Below are positions 19,667 through 29,489 of a stretch of 64,000 nt of DNA, in pieces; position 1 is the stretch's first letter, and each line of letters starts with the position of its first letter. This DNA is from Janthinobacterium sp. CG3. Its GTDB lineage: Bacteria; Pseudomonadota; Gammaproteobacteria; Burkholderiales; Burkholderiaceae_D. The DNA is taken from positions 2,475,963 through 2,539,962 of the forward strand of contig NZ_KB467824.1 of NCBI RefSeq assembly GCF_000344615.1, given 5' to 3'. The position numbers were made by a program, and so were the translations under genes. Below the pieces are notes generated by a model. That model worked only from the letters and a program-made list of their open reading frames with translations, was not told where the DNA came from and ran no database searches.

Positions 19667-19718
19667 TGCGAAGGGCGGCGCCGCGGGTGTGTCGGCTCGC
19701 CCGCCAACGCGGATCGCA

Positions 19719-19749
19719 GGTCGGGTTAGCCGGAACGGCCTAACCCGAC
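19719..19749. repeat. palindromic intergenic repeat (copy 4, single hairpin)
   Basis: GGTCGGGTTAGCC and GGCCTAACCCGAC form a hairpin in the gap after lysA. It may also act as a terminator for the convergent genes. Confidence 0.65.
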
Positions 19750-19780
19750 ACCGGCGTCGACGCAGGCCGAGGCGCGATAC

Positions 19781-20191
19781 TTACTTGACGGTGACTTTGA
19801 TGGTGTTGCTCAGCGCCGGGCCGTACGATTGGTGCGCGCCGTTGGCGAACTGCATCGTCAGGCTGTAGACGCCGGGCGCCAGCTTGACTTCGGCTTCGGT
19901 CTGGCCCTTGCCGAAATGCAGGTGGGAATCGTCGAACGGCACCGAATCGCCGGCCTTGATCGATTCCTTGTTGATCAGCAGGTGGTGGTGGCCGCTGTTG
20001 GCGGCGATCTCGCCGGCCGGCTTGACGTCCATTCCCGCCACGGCGAACTTCACCTTGAACGGGCTGCTGACGGTGGCGCCGTCGGCCGGCTCGGTGAAGG
20101 AAACCGATTGCGCGAAGGCGCTCGCCGCCATGCAGGCGGTGACGATGGTGGCGGCCGCCAGGCGGCGCAGGAACTGGGTGCGGATATTCAT
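19781..20191 (-). CDS. periplasmic DUF4399-family protein
   Basis: The protein has 136 residues. A signal peptide (1-27, ending SAFAQS) is followed by a small beta-sandwich with the DUF4399 hallmark NSGHHHLLIN near residue 67 and a second His pair region, DDSHLHFGKGQ. The clustered histidines suggest metal binding, but no function is established for the family. The C-terminal part (GVYSLTMQFANGAHQSYGP) is typical. It is convergent with lysA and 33 bp from apbC on the same strand, so it may be its operon partner. Confidence 0.8.
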   Translation of the reverse strand: MNIRTQFLRRLAAATIVTACMAASAFAQSVSFTEPADGATVSSPFKVKFAVAGMDVKPAGEIAANSGHHHLLINKESIKAGDSVPFDDSHLHFGKGQTEAEVKLAPGVYSLTMQFANGAHQSYGPALSNTIKVTVK

Positions 20192-20224
20192 CTAGGCGTT
20201 TCTCCTTGGTTGCTCAATCGACCG

Positions 20225-21313
20225 TCAGTCGTTTTTGATGACGATGCTTGGGAACTTGCTGGTCAAATCCTTGGCCTTCTCGGCCACTTTCACCGCGATC
20301 TTGCGGGCGATCTCTTTATAGATGGCGGCGGCGGCGCCGTCCGGCTCGGCGACCACGGTCGGCCGGCCGGAATCGGTCTGCTGGCGGATCGCCATCGTCA
20401 GCGGCAGCGCGCCGAGGAAGTCGACGCCGTATTCGCCGCACATCTTCTGGCCGCCGCCGGCGCCGAAAATCTCTTCCGCGTGGCCGCAGTTGGTGCAGAT
20501 GTGGGTGCTCATGTTCTCGACGATGCCGAGGATCGGAATGCCGACCTTCTCGAACATCTTCAAGCCCTTGCGCGCGTCCAGCAGCGCGATGTCCTGCGGC
20601 GTCGTGACGATCACCGCGCCCGTCACCGGCACTTTTTGCGACAGCGTCAACTGGATGTCGCCGGTACCCGGCGGCATGTCGACGATCAGGTAGTCAAGGT
20701 CGCGCCAGTTGGTTTGCTCGAGCAACTGCTGCAGCGCCTGCGTGACCATCGGGCCGCGCCACACCATCGGCTCGCCCGGGTCGATCATGAAGCCGATCGA
20801 CGACACCTGCAGGCCGTGGTTTTCCAGCGGCTCCATGGTCTTGCCGTCGGTGGTTTTCGGTTGTTCGTTAATGCCCAGCATCATCGGCTGCGACGGGCCG
20901 TAGATGTCGGCGTCGAGCAGGCCGACCGAGGCGCCCTCGGCCGACAAGGCCAGCGCCAGGTTGACGGCGGTGGTCGATTTGCCGACGCCGCCCTTGCCGG
21001 AAGCGACGGCGATGATGTTCTTGACGTTCGGCATCAGCTTCAGGCCGCGCTGCACGGTGTGCGAAATAATCTTCGAATACACGTTGACGGCAACCGAGGC
21101 GGCGCCGGGCAAGGCCTGCAGCGGCGCCTGCACGCTGGCGCGGATGGCCTCGAACTGGCTCTTGGCCGGGTAGCCCAGCTCGATGTCGAGCGAAATGGCG
21201 CCGCCCTCGACCTTCAGGTTCTTGACGCACTTCGAGGCCACGAAGTCCTTGCCGGTGTTCGGATCGATAACGCTTGAGAGGGCTGCCTTGACGTCTTCTA
21301 CTGTGATGCTCAT
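20225..21313 (-). CDS. apbC: iron-sulfur cluster carrier ATPase ApbC/Mrp
   Basis: This P-loop ATPase of the Mrp/NBP35 family (362 residues) carries and delivers Fe-S clusters in the cytoplasm. An N-terminal MIP18/DUF59 domain (1-90) is followed by the deviant Walker A GKGGVGKST at about 109 and LLDADIYGPS. The cluster-binding CxxC is in HICTNCGHAEE near residue 270. The gene is divergent from metG, a common arrangement in betaproteobacteria. Confidence 0.95.
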   Translation of the reverse strand: MSITVEDVKAALSSVIDPNTGKDFVASKCVKNLKVEGGAISLDIELGYPAKSQFEAIRASVQAPLQALPGAASVAVNVYSKIISHTVQRGLKLMPNVKNIIAVASGKGGVGKSTTAVNLALALSAEGASVGLLDADIYGPSQPMMLGINEQPKTTDGKTMEPLENHGLQVSSIGFMIDPGEPMVWRGPMVTQALQQLLEQTNWRDLDYLIVDMPPGTGDIQLTLSQKVPVTGAVIVTTPQDIALLDARKGLKMFEKVGIPILGIVENMSTHICTNCGHAEEIFGAGGGQKMCGEYGVDFLGALPLTMAIRQQTDSGRPTVVAEPDGAAAAIYKEIARKIAVKVAEKAKDLTSKFPSIVIKND

Positions 21314-21407
21314 GAAAATCTCCGTGTGTGATCCCGCAGTCTAGCGCAAAATTGACGAAAAATCAGGGCGGCCCGCCGCGCCGCCGATGTCCAGCCGGCC
21401 TTTCCGC

Positions 21408-21416
21408 TGTTAAAAT
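21408..21416 (+). promoter_or_regulatory. extended -10 promoter of metG
   Basis: TGTTAAAAT (TG-n-TAAAAT) lies 33 bp before the metG start. No good -35 is seen. Confidence 0.45.
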
Positions 21417-21448
21417 GTATTTTTTATCCAACCCAAAGTGCATCAATC

Positions 21449-23611
21449 ATGACTCGCAAGCTGTTCGTCACCACTGCCCTGCCTTACGCAAACGCCGCCT
21501 TCCACATTGGCCACATGATGGAATACATCCAGGCCGATATCTGGGTCCGGTTCCAGCGAATGCAACGCGACGGTGCGAGCCCGCGCGAGGTGCACTTCGT
21601 CGGCGCCGACGACACCCACGGCACGCCGATCATGATCGCCGCCGAAAAAGAGGGCCTGACGCCGCAGGAATTCGTCGCCAGGATCGCCGCCGGCCGCGCC
21701 CAGTACCTCGACGGCTTCCACATCGCCTTCGACAACTGGTACTCGACCGACTCGCCGGAAAACGTCGAGCTGTCGCAGGGCATCTACCGCAAGCTGCGCG
21801 ACACCGGCCTGATCGTCACCAAAACCGTCGACCGCTTCTTCGACCCGGTCAAGGGCATGTTCCTGGCCGACCGCAACATCAAGGGCGAATGCCCGAAATG
21901 CGGCGCCAAGGACCAGTACGGCGACAACTGCGAAGTGTGCGGCGCGGCCTACCAGCCGACCGAACTGGTGCGCCCGTTCTCGGTGTTCACCGGTTCGACG
22001 CCGATCATGAAACCGTCCGAACAATACTTCTTCAAGCTGTCCGACCCGCGCTGTTTCGTCTTCCTCAAGGACTGGCTGAACACGCCCGGCCGCCTGCAGC
22101 CTGAAATGGTCAACAAGGTCAGCGAATGGCTGGGCGAAGCCGGCGAAAAGCTGGCCGACTGGGACATCTCGCGCGACGCGCCCTACTTCGGCATCCCGAT
22201 TCCCGACGCGCCGGGCAAATTCTTCTACGTCTGGCTGGACGCGCCGGTCGGCTACCTGGCCAGCCTGAAGAACTACTGCGACAAGAAGGGCATGGACTTC
22301 GAAGCGCTGCTGAAGGACCCTGCCACCGAACAGATCCACTTCATCGGCAAGGACATCGTCTCCTTCCACCTGCTGTTCTGGCCGGCGATGCTGAAATTCG
22401 CCGACCACCCGGTGATCGACAAGCTGACCGTCAACGTGCACGGCCACCTGACCGTCAACAACGAGAAAATGTCGAAGTCGCGCGGCACCGGCATCTCGCC
22501 GCTGCGCTACCTGAACCTGGGCATGAACCCGGAATGGCTGCGCTACTACATCGCCTTCAAAATGAACTCGAAGGTCGAAGACCTCGACTTCACCGGCGAC
22601 GACTTCGTGGCGCGCGTGAACAGCGACTTGATCGGCAAATACGTCAACATCGCCAGCCGCTGCGCCGGCTTCATCGCCAAGAAATTCGACGGCAAGCTGG
22701 CCGCCGGCCTGTCCGACGGCGCCCGGGCCTGGGTCAACCGCGCGCTGACGGTCGAGCACGACGGCGTCGCCAGCGAGCGCCAGGCCAGCATCGCCCACCA
22801 CTTCGAGCACCGCGAATTCGGCAAGGCGCTGCGCGAAATCATGGAAATCGCCGACATCACCAACCAGTACGTCGACGAGAACAAACCGTGGATCCTGGCC
22901 AAGGACGAGACCAAGCTCGCCGAGCTGCACGACGTCTGCAGCGCCGCGCTGATCCTGTTCCGCCAGTTGACGATCCTGCTGTCGCCGGTGCTGCCGGACG
23001 TGGCCGCCAACGTCGCCCGCTTCCTCAACGACGCGCACCTGAGCTGGGCCGACACCGACGTCGCCAGCGGCGCGGTTTACCAGACTATGCTGGGCCGTAG
23101 CATCGGCGCCTACAACCACCTGATGACGCGGGTCGACGCCAAAATGGTCGAGGCCCTGTTCGACGCCCCGGCGCCGGCCGCCGCCCCCGCTGCCGTGGCG
23201 GCCGCGGCCGCCGACGCCGCGCCGGCGCTGCAAGCGTCGGCGCCAAGCAGCCAGATCGAGGCGCTGGCGCCGGAGATCAAGATCGACGACTTCGCCAAGA
23301 TCGACCTGCGCATCGCCAAAATCGTCAACTGCGAACACGTGGCCGGCTCCGACAAGCTGCTGCGCCTGACGCTGGACGCCGGCGAAGGCCGCCTGCGCAA
23401 CGTCTTCTCCGGCATCAAGGCCGCCTACCAGCCGGAAGAGCTGATTGGCAAGCTGACCGTGCTGGTGGCCAACCTGGCGCCGCGCAAGATGAAATTCGGC
23501 GTCTCCGAAGGCATGGTGCTGGCCGCCTCCGCCGCCGACGAAAAAGCCAATCCGGGCATCTACATCCTCAACCCGTGGCCGGGCGCGGAACCCGGCATGC
23601 GGGTCGGCTAA
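21449..23611 (+). CDS. metG: methionine-tRNA ligase
   Basis: This class I synthetase of 720 residues charges both initiator and elongator tRNA-Met. The HIGH box is FHIGHMMEY near residue 20. The knuckle [18 protein letters not shown] is a four-Cys zinc site near residue 150, and the KMSKS box is [10 protein letters not shown] near residue 345. After an Ala/Pro-rich linker (about 570-595) comes a C-terminal OB-fold tRNA-binding domain (615-720) that dimerises the enzyme. A GNAT gene follows 9 bp later, probably in the same operon. Confidence 0.97.
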   Translation: MTRKLFVTTALPYANAAFHIGHMMEYIQADIWVRFQRMQRDGASPREVHFVGADDTHGTPIMIAAEKEGLTPQEFVARIAAGRAQYLDGFHIAFDNWYSTDSPENVELSQGIYRKLRDTGLIVTKTVDRFFDPVKGMFLADRNIKGECPKCGAKDQYGDNCEVCGAAYQPTELVRPFSVFTGSTPIMKPSEQYFFKLSDPRCFVFLKDWLNTPGRLQPEMVNKVSEWLGEAGEKLADWDISRDAPYFGIPIPDAPGKFFYVWLDAPVGYLASLKNYCDKKGMDFEALLKDPATEQIHFIGKDIVSFHLLFWPAMLKFADHPVIDKLTVNVHGHLTVNNEKMSKSRGTGISPLRYLNLGMNPEWLRYYIAFKMNSKVEDLDFTGDDFVARVNSDLIGKYVNIASRCAGFIAKKFDGKLAAGLSDGARAWVNRALTVEHDGVASERQASIAHHFEHREFGKALREIMEIADITNQYVDENKPWILAKDETKLAELHDVCSAALILFRQLTILLSPVLPDVAANVARFLNDAHLSWADTDVASGAVYQTMLGRSIGAYNHLMTRVDAKMVEALFDAPAPAAAPAAVAAAAADAAPALQASAPSSQIEALAPEIKIDDFAKIDLRIAKIVNCEHVAGSDKLLRLTLDAGEGRLRNVFSGIKAAYQPEELIGKLTVLVANLAPRKMKFGVSEGMVLAASAADEKANPGIYILNPWPGAEPGMRVG

Positions 23612-23620
23612 GGCATAGCG

Positions 23621-24100
23621 ATGAACATCGTGGTGCGGGAAGCAACGGACGCCGACGCGAAACTGATCGCCGACCTGACGCGGGCCGCGTGGGCCGGCAA
23701 GGTCAGCGTCACCTCCAGCGGCCACCGCGAAACGACGGTCCACGTCGGCGAGCACCTGCGCGCGGGCGGCGGCTTCATCCTGCTGGTCGACGAGACGCCG
23801 GTCGGCTCGCTGCGCTGGCTGCCGCTCGACAGCGCAGCGGACGTGTGGGAAATCCTGCGCATGGGCGTGCTGCCGGCCTACCGCGGCAGCAACATCTCGC
23901 AGCACCTGCTGGAGGCGGTGATCCACCACGGGCTGGCCTCGGGCGTGGAAGAACTGCGGCTGGCGGTGCGGCTCGACCAGCCCAAGCTGCGCGATTTCTA
24001 CACCGCCTACGAGTTCGAACTGGCCGAGGAACTGGAATACTCGCACGCCAACCCGTTGGAACCGGCGCCGATGGTCATGCGGCGCGCACTGCGCTGCTAG
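23621..24100 (+). CDS. GNAT-family N-acetyltransferase
   Basis: The protein has 159 residues. The N-terminus MNIVVREATDADAKLIADLT is a standard GNAT beginning, and the acetyl-CoA loop is seen as MGVLPAYRGSNISQHLL (near residue 86-102), with the pyrophosphate-binding Arg-Gly-Ser turn. It begins 9 bp after metG and is probably co-transcribed. The acceptor (an amino acid, antibiotic or protein N-terminus) cannot be told. Confidence 0.85.
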   Translation: MNIVVREATDADAKLIADLTRAAWAGKVSVTSSGHRETTVHVGEHLRAGGGFILLVDETPVGSLRWLPLDSAADVWEILRMGVLPAYRGSNISQHLLEAVIHHGLASGVEELRLAVRLDQPKLRDFYTAYEFELAEELEYSHANPLEPAPMVMRRALRC

Positions 24101-24166
24101 CGCGCCACCGGTTCAAACAACACAGCGGCAAAGAGCCGGCGCCAAGGCGAGAGGGCCAGCCCCCAA

Positions 24167-24182
24167 GGGTCCGACCCCGGGG
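24167..24182. repeat. GGGTCCGACCCCGGGG repeat
   Basis: This is a short palindromic member of the second repeat family, lying between the GNAT gene and the transporter gene. Confidence 0.45.
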
Positions 24183-24195
24183 TGGCGCCCTTGGC

Positions 24196-25098
24196 TTACC
24201 CCTTGCGCGACGACACCACAATCCCCCCCACAATCAACAAAAACGCCAAGCCGTGGTACGGCTGCGGCAACTCGCCCAGGAAAGCGGCCGACATCAGGGC
24301 GGCGAACAGCGGCGTGAGATTACTGAAAAACGCCGCCACGCTCGGGCCGGCGCGCTGCACCCCCGCGCCCCAGCAGCGAAACGCGATCACCGCCGGGCCG
24401 ACCGCCACATACACCAGCGCGGCGACCAGCGTCCAACTCCAGCCGATCCGCGCGCTGCTCAGCGTCCACTCGCCGGCGGCGAAAGCGCCGGACCACACCA
24501 CCCCGAACGCCACCTGCGCCAACAAAAAACTGGCCCAATGGCCGCGCACGTCGTCGGGCGCGTTCGAGCGCGTCAACAACCAGCTATACAACGACCACGC
24601 AATCGTCGCGAAAACCATAAACACATCGCCCGGCACCAGGCGCAACTCCAGCGCATGGCGCAACTCGCCGCGGGCGAGCACCAGCAACACGCCGGCGATC
24701 GACAGCGCCGCGCCCAGCACCTGCCTGCCGGACACGCGGGCGCCGAAAAACAGCCAACCGGTGAGCATCATCCAGACCGGCATCCCGGCCGCGACCAGCG
24801 TCACATTGATCGGCGTCGAACTTTGCAGCGCCATATACTGCAGCGCGTTATACATCCCGACGCCCAGCAAGCCGAGCACGGCGAAGCGGCGCCAATGCGA
24901 CCACAAACCGCTGCCGCGGCGGAAAATCGGCCCCGCCAGCGGCAGCAAAATAAAGAACGCGATCAACCAGCGCAGGAAATTCAAGGTCATCGGCGGCACC
25001 ATCTCATGCACCAGCCGCCCGACAATGGCATTACCCGCCCACAACAATGGAGCGAGGACCAACAAAAAAACGGTGGAAGGCGTCAAACCTGGATTCAT
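24196..25098 (-). CDS. EamA/DMT-family transporter
   Basis: This inner-membrane permease of 300 residues has ten hydrophobic helices in two EamA repeats (about 5-140 and 150-290). The first helix carries LLWAGNAIVGRLV and the second repeat starts near FMVFATIAWSLYSWLLTR. Family members export amino acids or other small metabolites; the substrate here is unknown. ATG 25098 (MNPGLTPSTVF) is preferred to a TTG two codons earlier. It is convergent with the GNAT gene. Confidence 0.85.
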   Translation of the reverse strand: MNPGLTPSTVFLLVLAPLLWAGNAIVGRLVHEMVPPMTLNFLRWLIAFFILLPLAGPIFRRGSGLWSHWRRFAVLGLLGVGMYNALQYMALQSSTPINVTLVAAGMPVWMMLTGWLFFGARVSGRQVLGAALSIAGVLLVLARGELRHALELRLVPGDVFMVFATIAWSLYSWLLTRSNAPDDVRGHWASFLLAQVAFGVVWSGAFAAGEWTLSSARIGWSWTLVAALVYVAVGPAVIAFRCWGAGVQRAGPSVAAFFSNLTPLFAALMSAAFLGELPQPYHGLAFLLIVGGIVVSSRKG

Positions 25099-25321
25099 AG
25101 GCAAGCAATAAAGTGGACTCGGGAAAAACCGACACCCCGGGGTTGTCGGTGCGTCGAGGATAGCCGATTTCGCCAGCGACGGCAGGGGACGCCAAAAATG
25201 CTACGGCGGCGGGGCATTTTTGGCCGTTTTCAGCCGATTCCTACCCGGGCCGTGGAGATAGAATGACCGCAGCACCGCCCGGCGCGGTAAAATATCGATT
25301 GCCTCTTACCAATAAGACTAT

Positions 25322-25531
25322 ATGAAACTTACCAAACAGTTCCAGTTGTATGAATCCGATCACACTTTGTTTATCAAGGCGCTGAAAGAGAAGAACCCGG
25401 GCATGGAAGAGGGCCAGCGCGCCGGCCGCGCTTTGTTGTGGGATAAGCCGCCGGTCAGCCTGAGCGAGCAGGAAAGCCAGATGGAATCGGCCATCAAGCA
25501 ACAAGCTTACGTTTACCAGAACAAGATTTAA
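25322..25531 (+). CDS. DUF3460-family small protein
   Basis: The 69-residue protein, with motifs FQLYESDHTLFIKALKEK and RALLWDK, is typical of DUF3460. This betaproteobacterial family has no known function and is usually found just upstream of scpA. It is soluble and highly charged. scpA starts 18 bp later, so the two share a transcript with panC. Confidence 0.85.
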   Translation: MKLTKQFQLYESDHTLFIKALKEKNPGMEEGQRAGRALLWDKPPVSLSEQESQMESAIKQQAYVYQNKI

Positions 25532-25549
25532 GCGATCGGGACGAGCGCT

Positions 25550-26371
25550 ATGTTGCCAGTCGAACCGGCGGCAATGACGCCGGCGGTCGATCCGGTCGGT
25601 TTCGCGCGCCTGTACGGCGAGCCGCTGATGCGCATGCCGACCGACCTGTACATCCCGCCCGACGCGCTGGAAATCTTCCTGGAGGCCTTCGAGGGGCCGC
25701 TGGACTTGTTGCTCTACCTGATACGCAAGCAAAACTTCAACATCCTCGACATTCCGATGGCGCAGGTCACCCTGCAGTATCTGAAGTATGTCGACCAGAT
25801 CCGCGTGCACAACCTGGAGCTGGCCGCCGAGTACCTGCTGATGGCGGCGATGCTGATCGAGATCAAGTCGCGCATGCTGCTGCCCTCGACCAGGTGCGAC
25901 ATCGAGGACGATATCGGCGACCCGCGCGCCGAGCTGGTACGGCGCCTGCTCGATTATGAGCAGATCAAGCTGGCCGCCTACGATTTGAACGCGCTGCCCC
26001 AGCTCGAGCGCGATTTCCTGCGCCCGGCCATTTTCATCGAGCAAAGCCTGACGCCGACCTGGCCCGACGTCGAGCCGGCCGACCTGCAGGCGGCCTGGTT
26101 GGACGTGCTGAAGCGCGCCAAGCTGACCCAGCACCACAGGATCAGCCGCCAGGAACTGTCGGTGCGCGAACACATGACGGGTATCCTGCGGCGCCTGCAA
26201 ACGGCCCGCTTCGTCGAGTTCGCCGATCTGTTCGACCCCGCCGGCGGCGTGCCCATCGTCGTCGTCAACTTCGTCGCGCTGCTGGAACTGGCCAAAGAAA
26301 CCCTGATTGAAATTACGCAAGCCGAGCCGTTTGCGCCGATTTATGTGCGGCTGGCATATTCGCCGGCCTGA
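25550..26371 (+). CDS. scpA: segregation and condensation protein A
   Basis: ScpA (273 residues) is the kleisin subunit that bridges SMC heads with ScpB in the bacterial condensin. The N-terminal SMC-neck-binding region is recognised by FLEAFEGPLDLLLYLIRKQN (about residues 43-62) and the middle helix by LLMAAMLIEIKSRMLLP. The C-terminal winged helix includes VNFVALLELAKE. An N-terminal extension of about 35 residues is seen. Within the DUF3460-scpA-panC cluster, scpB is not next to it in this window. Confidence 0.95.
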   Translation: MLPVEPAAMTPAVDPVGFARLYGEPLMRMPTDLYIPPDALEIFLEAFEGPLDLLLYLIRKQNFNILDIPMAQVTLQYLKYVDQIRVHNLELAAEYLLMAAMLIEIKSRMLLPSTRCDIEDDIGDPRAELVRRLLDYEQIKLAAYDLNALPQLERDFLRPAIFIEQSLTPTWPDVEPADLQAAWLDVLKRAKLTQHHRISRQELSVREHMTGILRRLQTARFVEFADLFDPAGGVPIVVVNFVALLELAKETLIEITQAEPFAPIYVRLAYSPA

Positions 26372-26417
26372 GCGGACCGCGCGCCGCCCCCCCACCGTTT
26401 TCCCATTAGCGCCATAG

Positions 26418-27269
<852 letters not shown>

Positions 27270-27307
27270 GCCCTCCCGCCCGCCCGCCTCCAACGCAATT
27301 CGGGGGC

Positions 27308-27372
27308 GGGTCTGGACATGGCGGTTTTCCAAACGGAAAACCGCCATGTCCAGACCCGACCCCTTTTTTTTT
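27308..27372 (+). terminator. very long perfect hairpin terminator after panC
   Basis: A perfect 23-bp stem (27308-27330 with 27335-27357) around the loop AAAC is followed by GACCCC and nine T. The stem ends GGGTCTG/CAGACCC echo the second intergenic repeat family, so a repeat may have been recruited as a terminator. Confidence 0.85.
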
Positions 27373-27639
27373 GCCGGGCCGCCGCCTGAAAAATGGGGAA
27401 CTTTTTCACTGCCGAGCACCGTTACATCTTGCTTTTTGGCTTCAAACCCTTGTGCTAAAACGTGAAGACCGCGTATGCGGCGCAACGCGTTTCTCACGCG
27501 AAAATGAACAGTCTTTACCCGTAGCGAAAGTGTTTTCCCATGACCGTATGGAGGCTCACATGGCTCTCACAAGTGATGCAGCAAAAAAGTTCTTTGGTAG
27601 TTTGTATGACCGTTCCAACACACCCGATCTCTGCGGTGG
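27373..27639. other. A/T-richer spacer with a possible truncated gene start
   Basis: At 27559 a frame begins ATGGCTCTCACAAGTGATG behind GGAGG, encoding MALTSDAAKKFFGSLYDRS, then loses coherence at the edge of the IS3 remnant. It may be the 5' end of a gene cut by that insertion. I do not recognise it, and the rest of the stretch shows nothing. Confidence 0.3.
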
Positions 27640-27795
27640 TCAAGTAATTTCGGACACAACAATAGGGGCTTTTTTTGCCATTTCCCGCTCGTAGGCGGCG
27701 GGCGGCATTGCCCAGTACTGAATTCAATCGCTTGCAGTTGTAGAACCCGACGATGTAGTCCGTGATATGAGAATACGCGCAAATCCAGCGACGCG
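27640..27795 (-). pseudogene. remnant of IS3-family transposase C-terminus
   Basis: On the minus strand DYIVGFYNCKRLNSVLGN, a hallmark of the end of IS3-group OrfB integrases, is followed after a frameshift near 27706 by PPAAYEREMAKKAPIVVSEI and a stop at 27640-27642. Only about 50 codons survive, in two frames, with no catalytic DDE residues. The 5' side blends into unrelated sequence near 27800. Confidence 0.75.
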
Positions 27796-27912
27796 CAAGG
27801 CGCGGTCCCAATCCTAGGAAAAGCCGCGGCAGGTCGCAATATGTCCGGATTAGAATATCACTCATATAAACATGCATATAATAACTTCTACCTAGCCTGC
27901 TACGCTGGGGCC

Positions 27913-28692
27913 ATGGACACATTTTCGACACCCGGCCAGGCCGCACTTGTCCGCCCCGGCATCACCTCCCCCACCGAATGGCAAACCCGCATCGACCTCG
28001 CCGCGTGCTATCAGTTATGCGCGCTGTACGGCTGGGACGACGGTATTTACACGCATATTTCAGCCGCCGTACCCGGCGAACCGGGTCGTTACTTGATCAA
28101 CCCGTTCGGCATGCGCTTCAATGAAGTCACGGCGTCGAACCTGGTCAAGGTCGACAGCGACGGCAACATCGACGGCCAGTCGCCATACACGGTGAACAAG
28201 TCCGGCTTCCGCCTGCACGCGGCCGTGCACAAGGCGCGTCCGGACGCCGCCTGCGTCATGCATTTGCATAACCTTGCCGGCATTGCCGTCGGGATGCAGG
28301 ATACCGGCCTGCAGCCGCTGTCGCCGTACGCACTGCGTTTTTACGGCGAACTGGCCTATCACGACTACGAAGGCATTGCCATGACGGAAGACGAGCAGGA
28401 GCGCCTGGTGCGCAACTTGGGCCCCCGTTACGCTATGCTATTGCGCAACCACGGCAGCCTGACCGTGGGCCGCACCATTCCCGAAGCGTTCGTGCTGATG
28501 GAAACCCTGGACCGGGGCTGCGATGTACAACTGCGCGCGCAAGCGGCGATGGTGCCGCTGCGCCAGCCGTCGGAAGCCATGTGCCTGAAAGCCCATGCGC
28601 AACTGGTGGGCGACGGTTCGCCTGAGGGCGTGCCCGAGTGGCCTTCCCTGTTGCGTCGCCTGGACGCCGCCGGCTCCCCATACCGTACCTGA
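27913..28692 (+). CDS. class II aldolase/adducin-family protein
   Basis: The protein has 259 residues from ATG 27913 (MDTFSTPGQAALV); longer in-frame starts lie in A/T-rich non-homologous sequence. The aldolase II fold is recognised by YGWDDGIYTHISAAVPG, the metal-site motif CVMHLHNLAGIAV and LLRNHGSLTVG. This provides the His cluster of the zinc enzymes. The nearest types are the decarboxylase or aldolase-like proteins of aromatic or sugar metabolism; the substrate is not clear. A tautomerase gene follows 24 bp later. Confidence 0.85.
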   Translation: MDTFSTPGQAALVRPGITSPTEWQTRIDLAACYQLCALYGWDDGIYTHISAAVPGEPGRYLINPFGMRFNEVTASNLVKVDSDGNIDGQSPYTVNKSGFRLHAAVHKARPDAACVMHLHNLAGIAVGMQDTGLQPLSPYALRFYGELAYHDYEGIAMTEDEQERLVRNLGPRYAMLLRNHGSLTVGRTIPEAFVLMETLDRGCDVQLRAQAAMVPLRQPSEAMCLKAHAQLVGDGSPEGVPEWPSLLRRLDAAGSPYRT

Positions 28693-28716
28693 TCCCCTTA
28701 CTGAGAAGAAGCAACT

Positions 28717-28902
28717 ATGCCGACCATTAACGTTCAACTGTTCGAAGGCCGTACCCTGGAACAAAAACGCGCCTTCGTACAGGCCGTCACGGAAGCCACC
28801 GTCAAAACCCTGGGCGCCGCGCCGGAATCGGTCGACATCCTGATCCATGAAATCAAGCGCGAGCACTGGGCCACCGGCGGCAAGCTGTGGTCGGACGAAT
28901 GA
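28717..28902 (+). CDS. 4-oxalocrotonate tautomerase-family enzyme
   Basis: This small tautomerase has 61 residues after the Met, starting with Pro (MPTINVQLFEGRTLEQKRAF); Pro1 is the catalytic base. The family beta-alpha-beta fold and length (about 60) are right, and an Arg (KR, about position 18) is present. It is 24 bp downstream of the class II aldolase-like gene, so the two probably act on the same oxo-acid, perhaps from aromatic ring cleavage. That pathway role is inference. Confidence 0.85.
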   Translation: MPTINVQLFEGRTLEQKRAFVQAVTEATVKTLGAAPESVDILIHEIKREHWATGGKLWSDE

Positions 28903-29018
28903 GCAAACGTCCTATATAACGGGACCGGACGCGGGGGCCGGATGCGGCCTCCCGCCGGTACGTGTTTCTTTCCGTCTGAGCCCCGGCCCGCCGCACCGCA
29001 GCAGGGTTCCGCTCCGGC

Positions 29019-29327
29019 TTAGTAGTGGCTCAGGCTCCAGGCGCCGGACAATCCCGCGCCGGTAGCCCAGGTGCCGCCCATCGCCAGCGGCGAATCGAGA
29101 TTGCCGTTGAAGGTGGCGCTGGCAACGCCGCTCACGCTCAGCTTGAACGCCAGGTTGCCTTGCGCGTCGACGGTGCCGTTGACGGCAAACGCCCCGCCTT
29201 GGCCGGAGAAGCACGAACCGCTCACGACGCCGGACGCGGAGATATCCACGCTGCAGTTACCCGCATCGGCGCCCGAATAGTCGCCCGTCCACGTGCCGGC
29301 GCAGGTTTCGATACCGATTTTATCAAA
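29019..29327 (-). pseudogene. fragment of a secreted protein gene lacking its 5' end
   Basis: The frame reads ETCAGTWTGDYSGADAGNCS and continues through SGSCFSGQGGAFAVNGTVDA to GLSGAWSLSHY and a stop. It is Gly/Ser/Ala-rich beta-type sequence with paired cysteines, like an exported protein. Upstream the frame runs into a stop in A/T-rich DNA near 29330 with no ATG and no signal peptide. A GTG at 29249 could start a 76-residue product but is internal to the domain. Most likely a truncated remnant. Confidence 0.5.
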
Positions 29328-29489
29328 ATAATAATTCGATGTGAATTATATACGTCAATTCGATTCTATCAGGAACAAATAGTTACGTTATGGGAATTCG
29401 CTATCAAGGCGATACACGGCGGGGGATGGGGCCAGGGATGGCGCTATCGGCGCGCCTGCGCCGCGCTGGCGGCAAGCGCCGCGGCCACT

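Noticed and set aside
21443-24046. 867-codon minus-strand frame opposite metG
   Set aside because: It is antisense to metG and the GNAT gene, both fully supported by motifs.
27515-27946. 143-codon minus-strand frame read as a full protein
   Set aside because: It mixes the IS3 remnant with unrelated flanking sequence and contains the wrong frame after the frameshift, so only the remnant is annotated.
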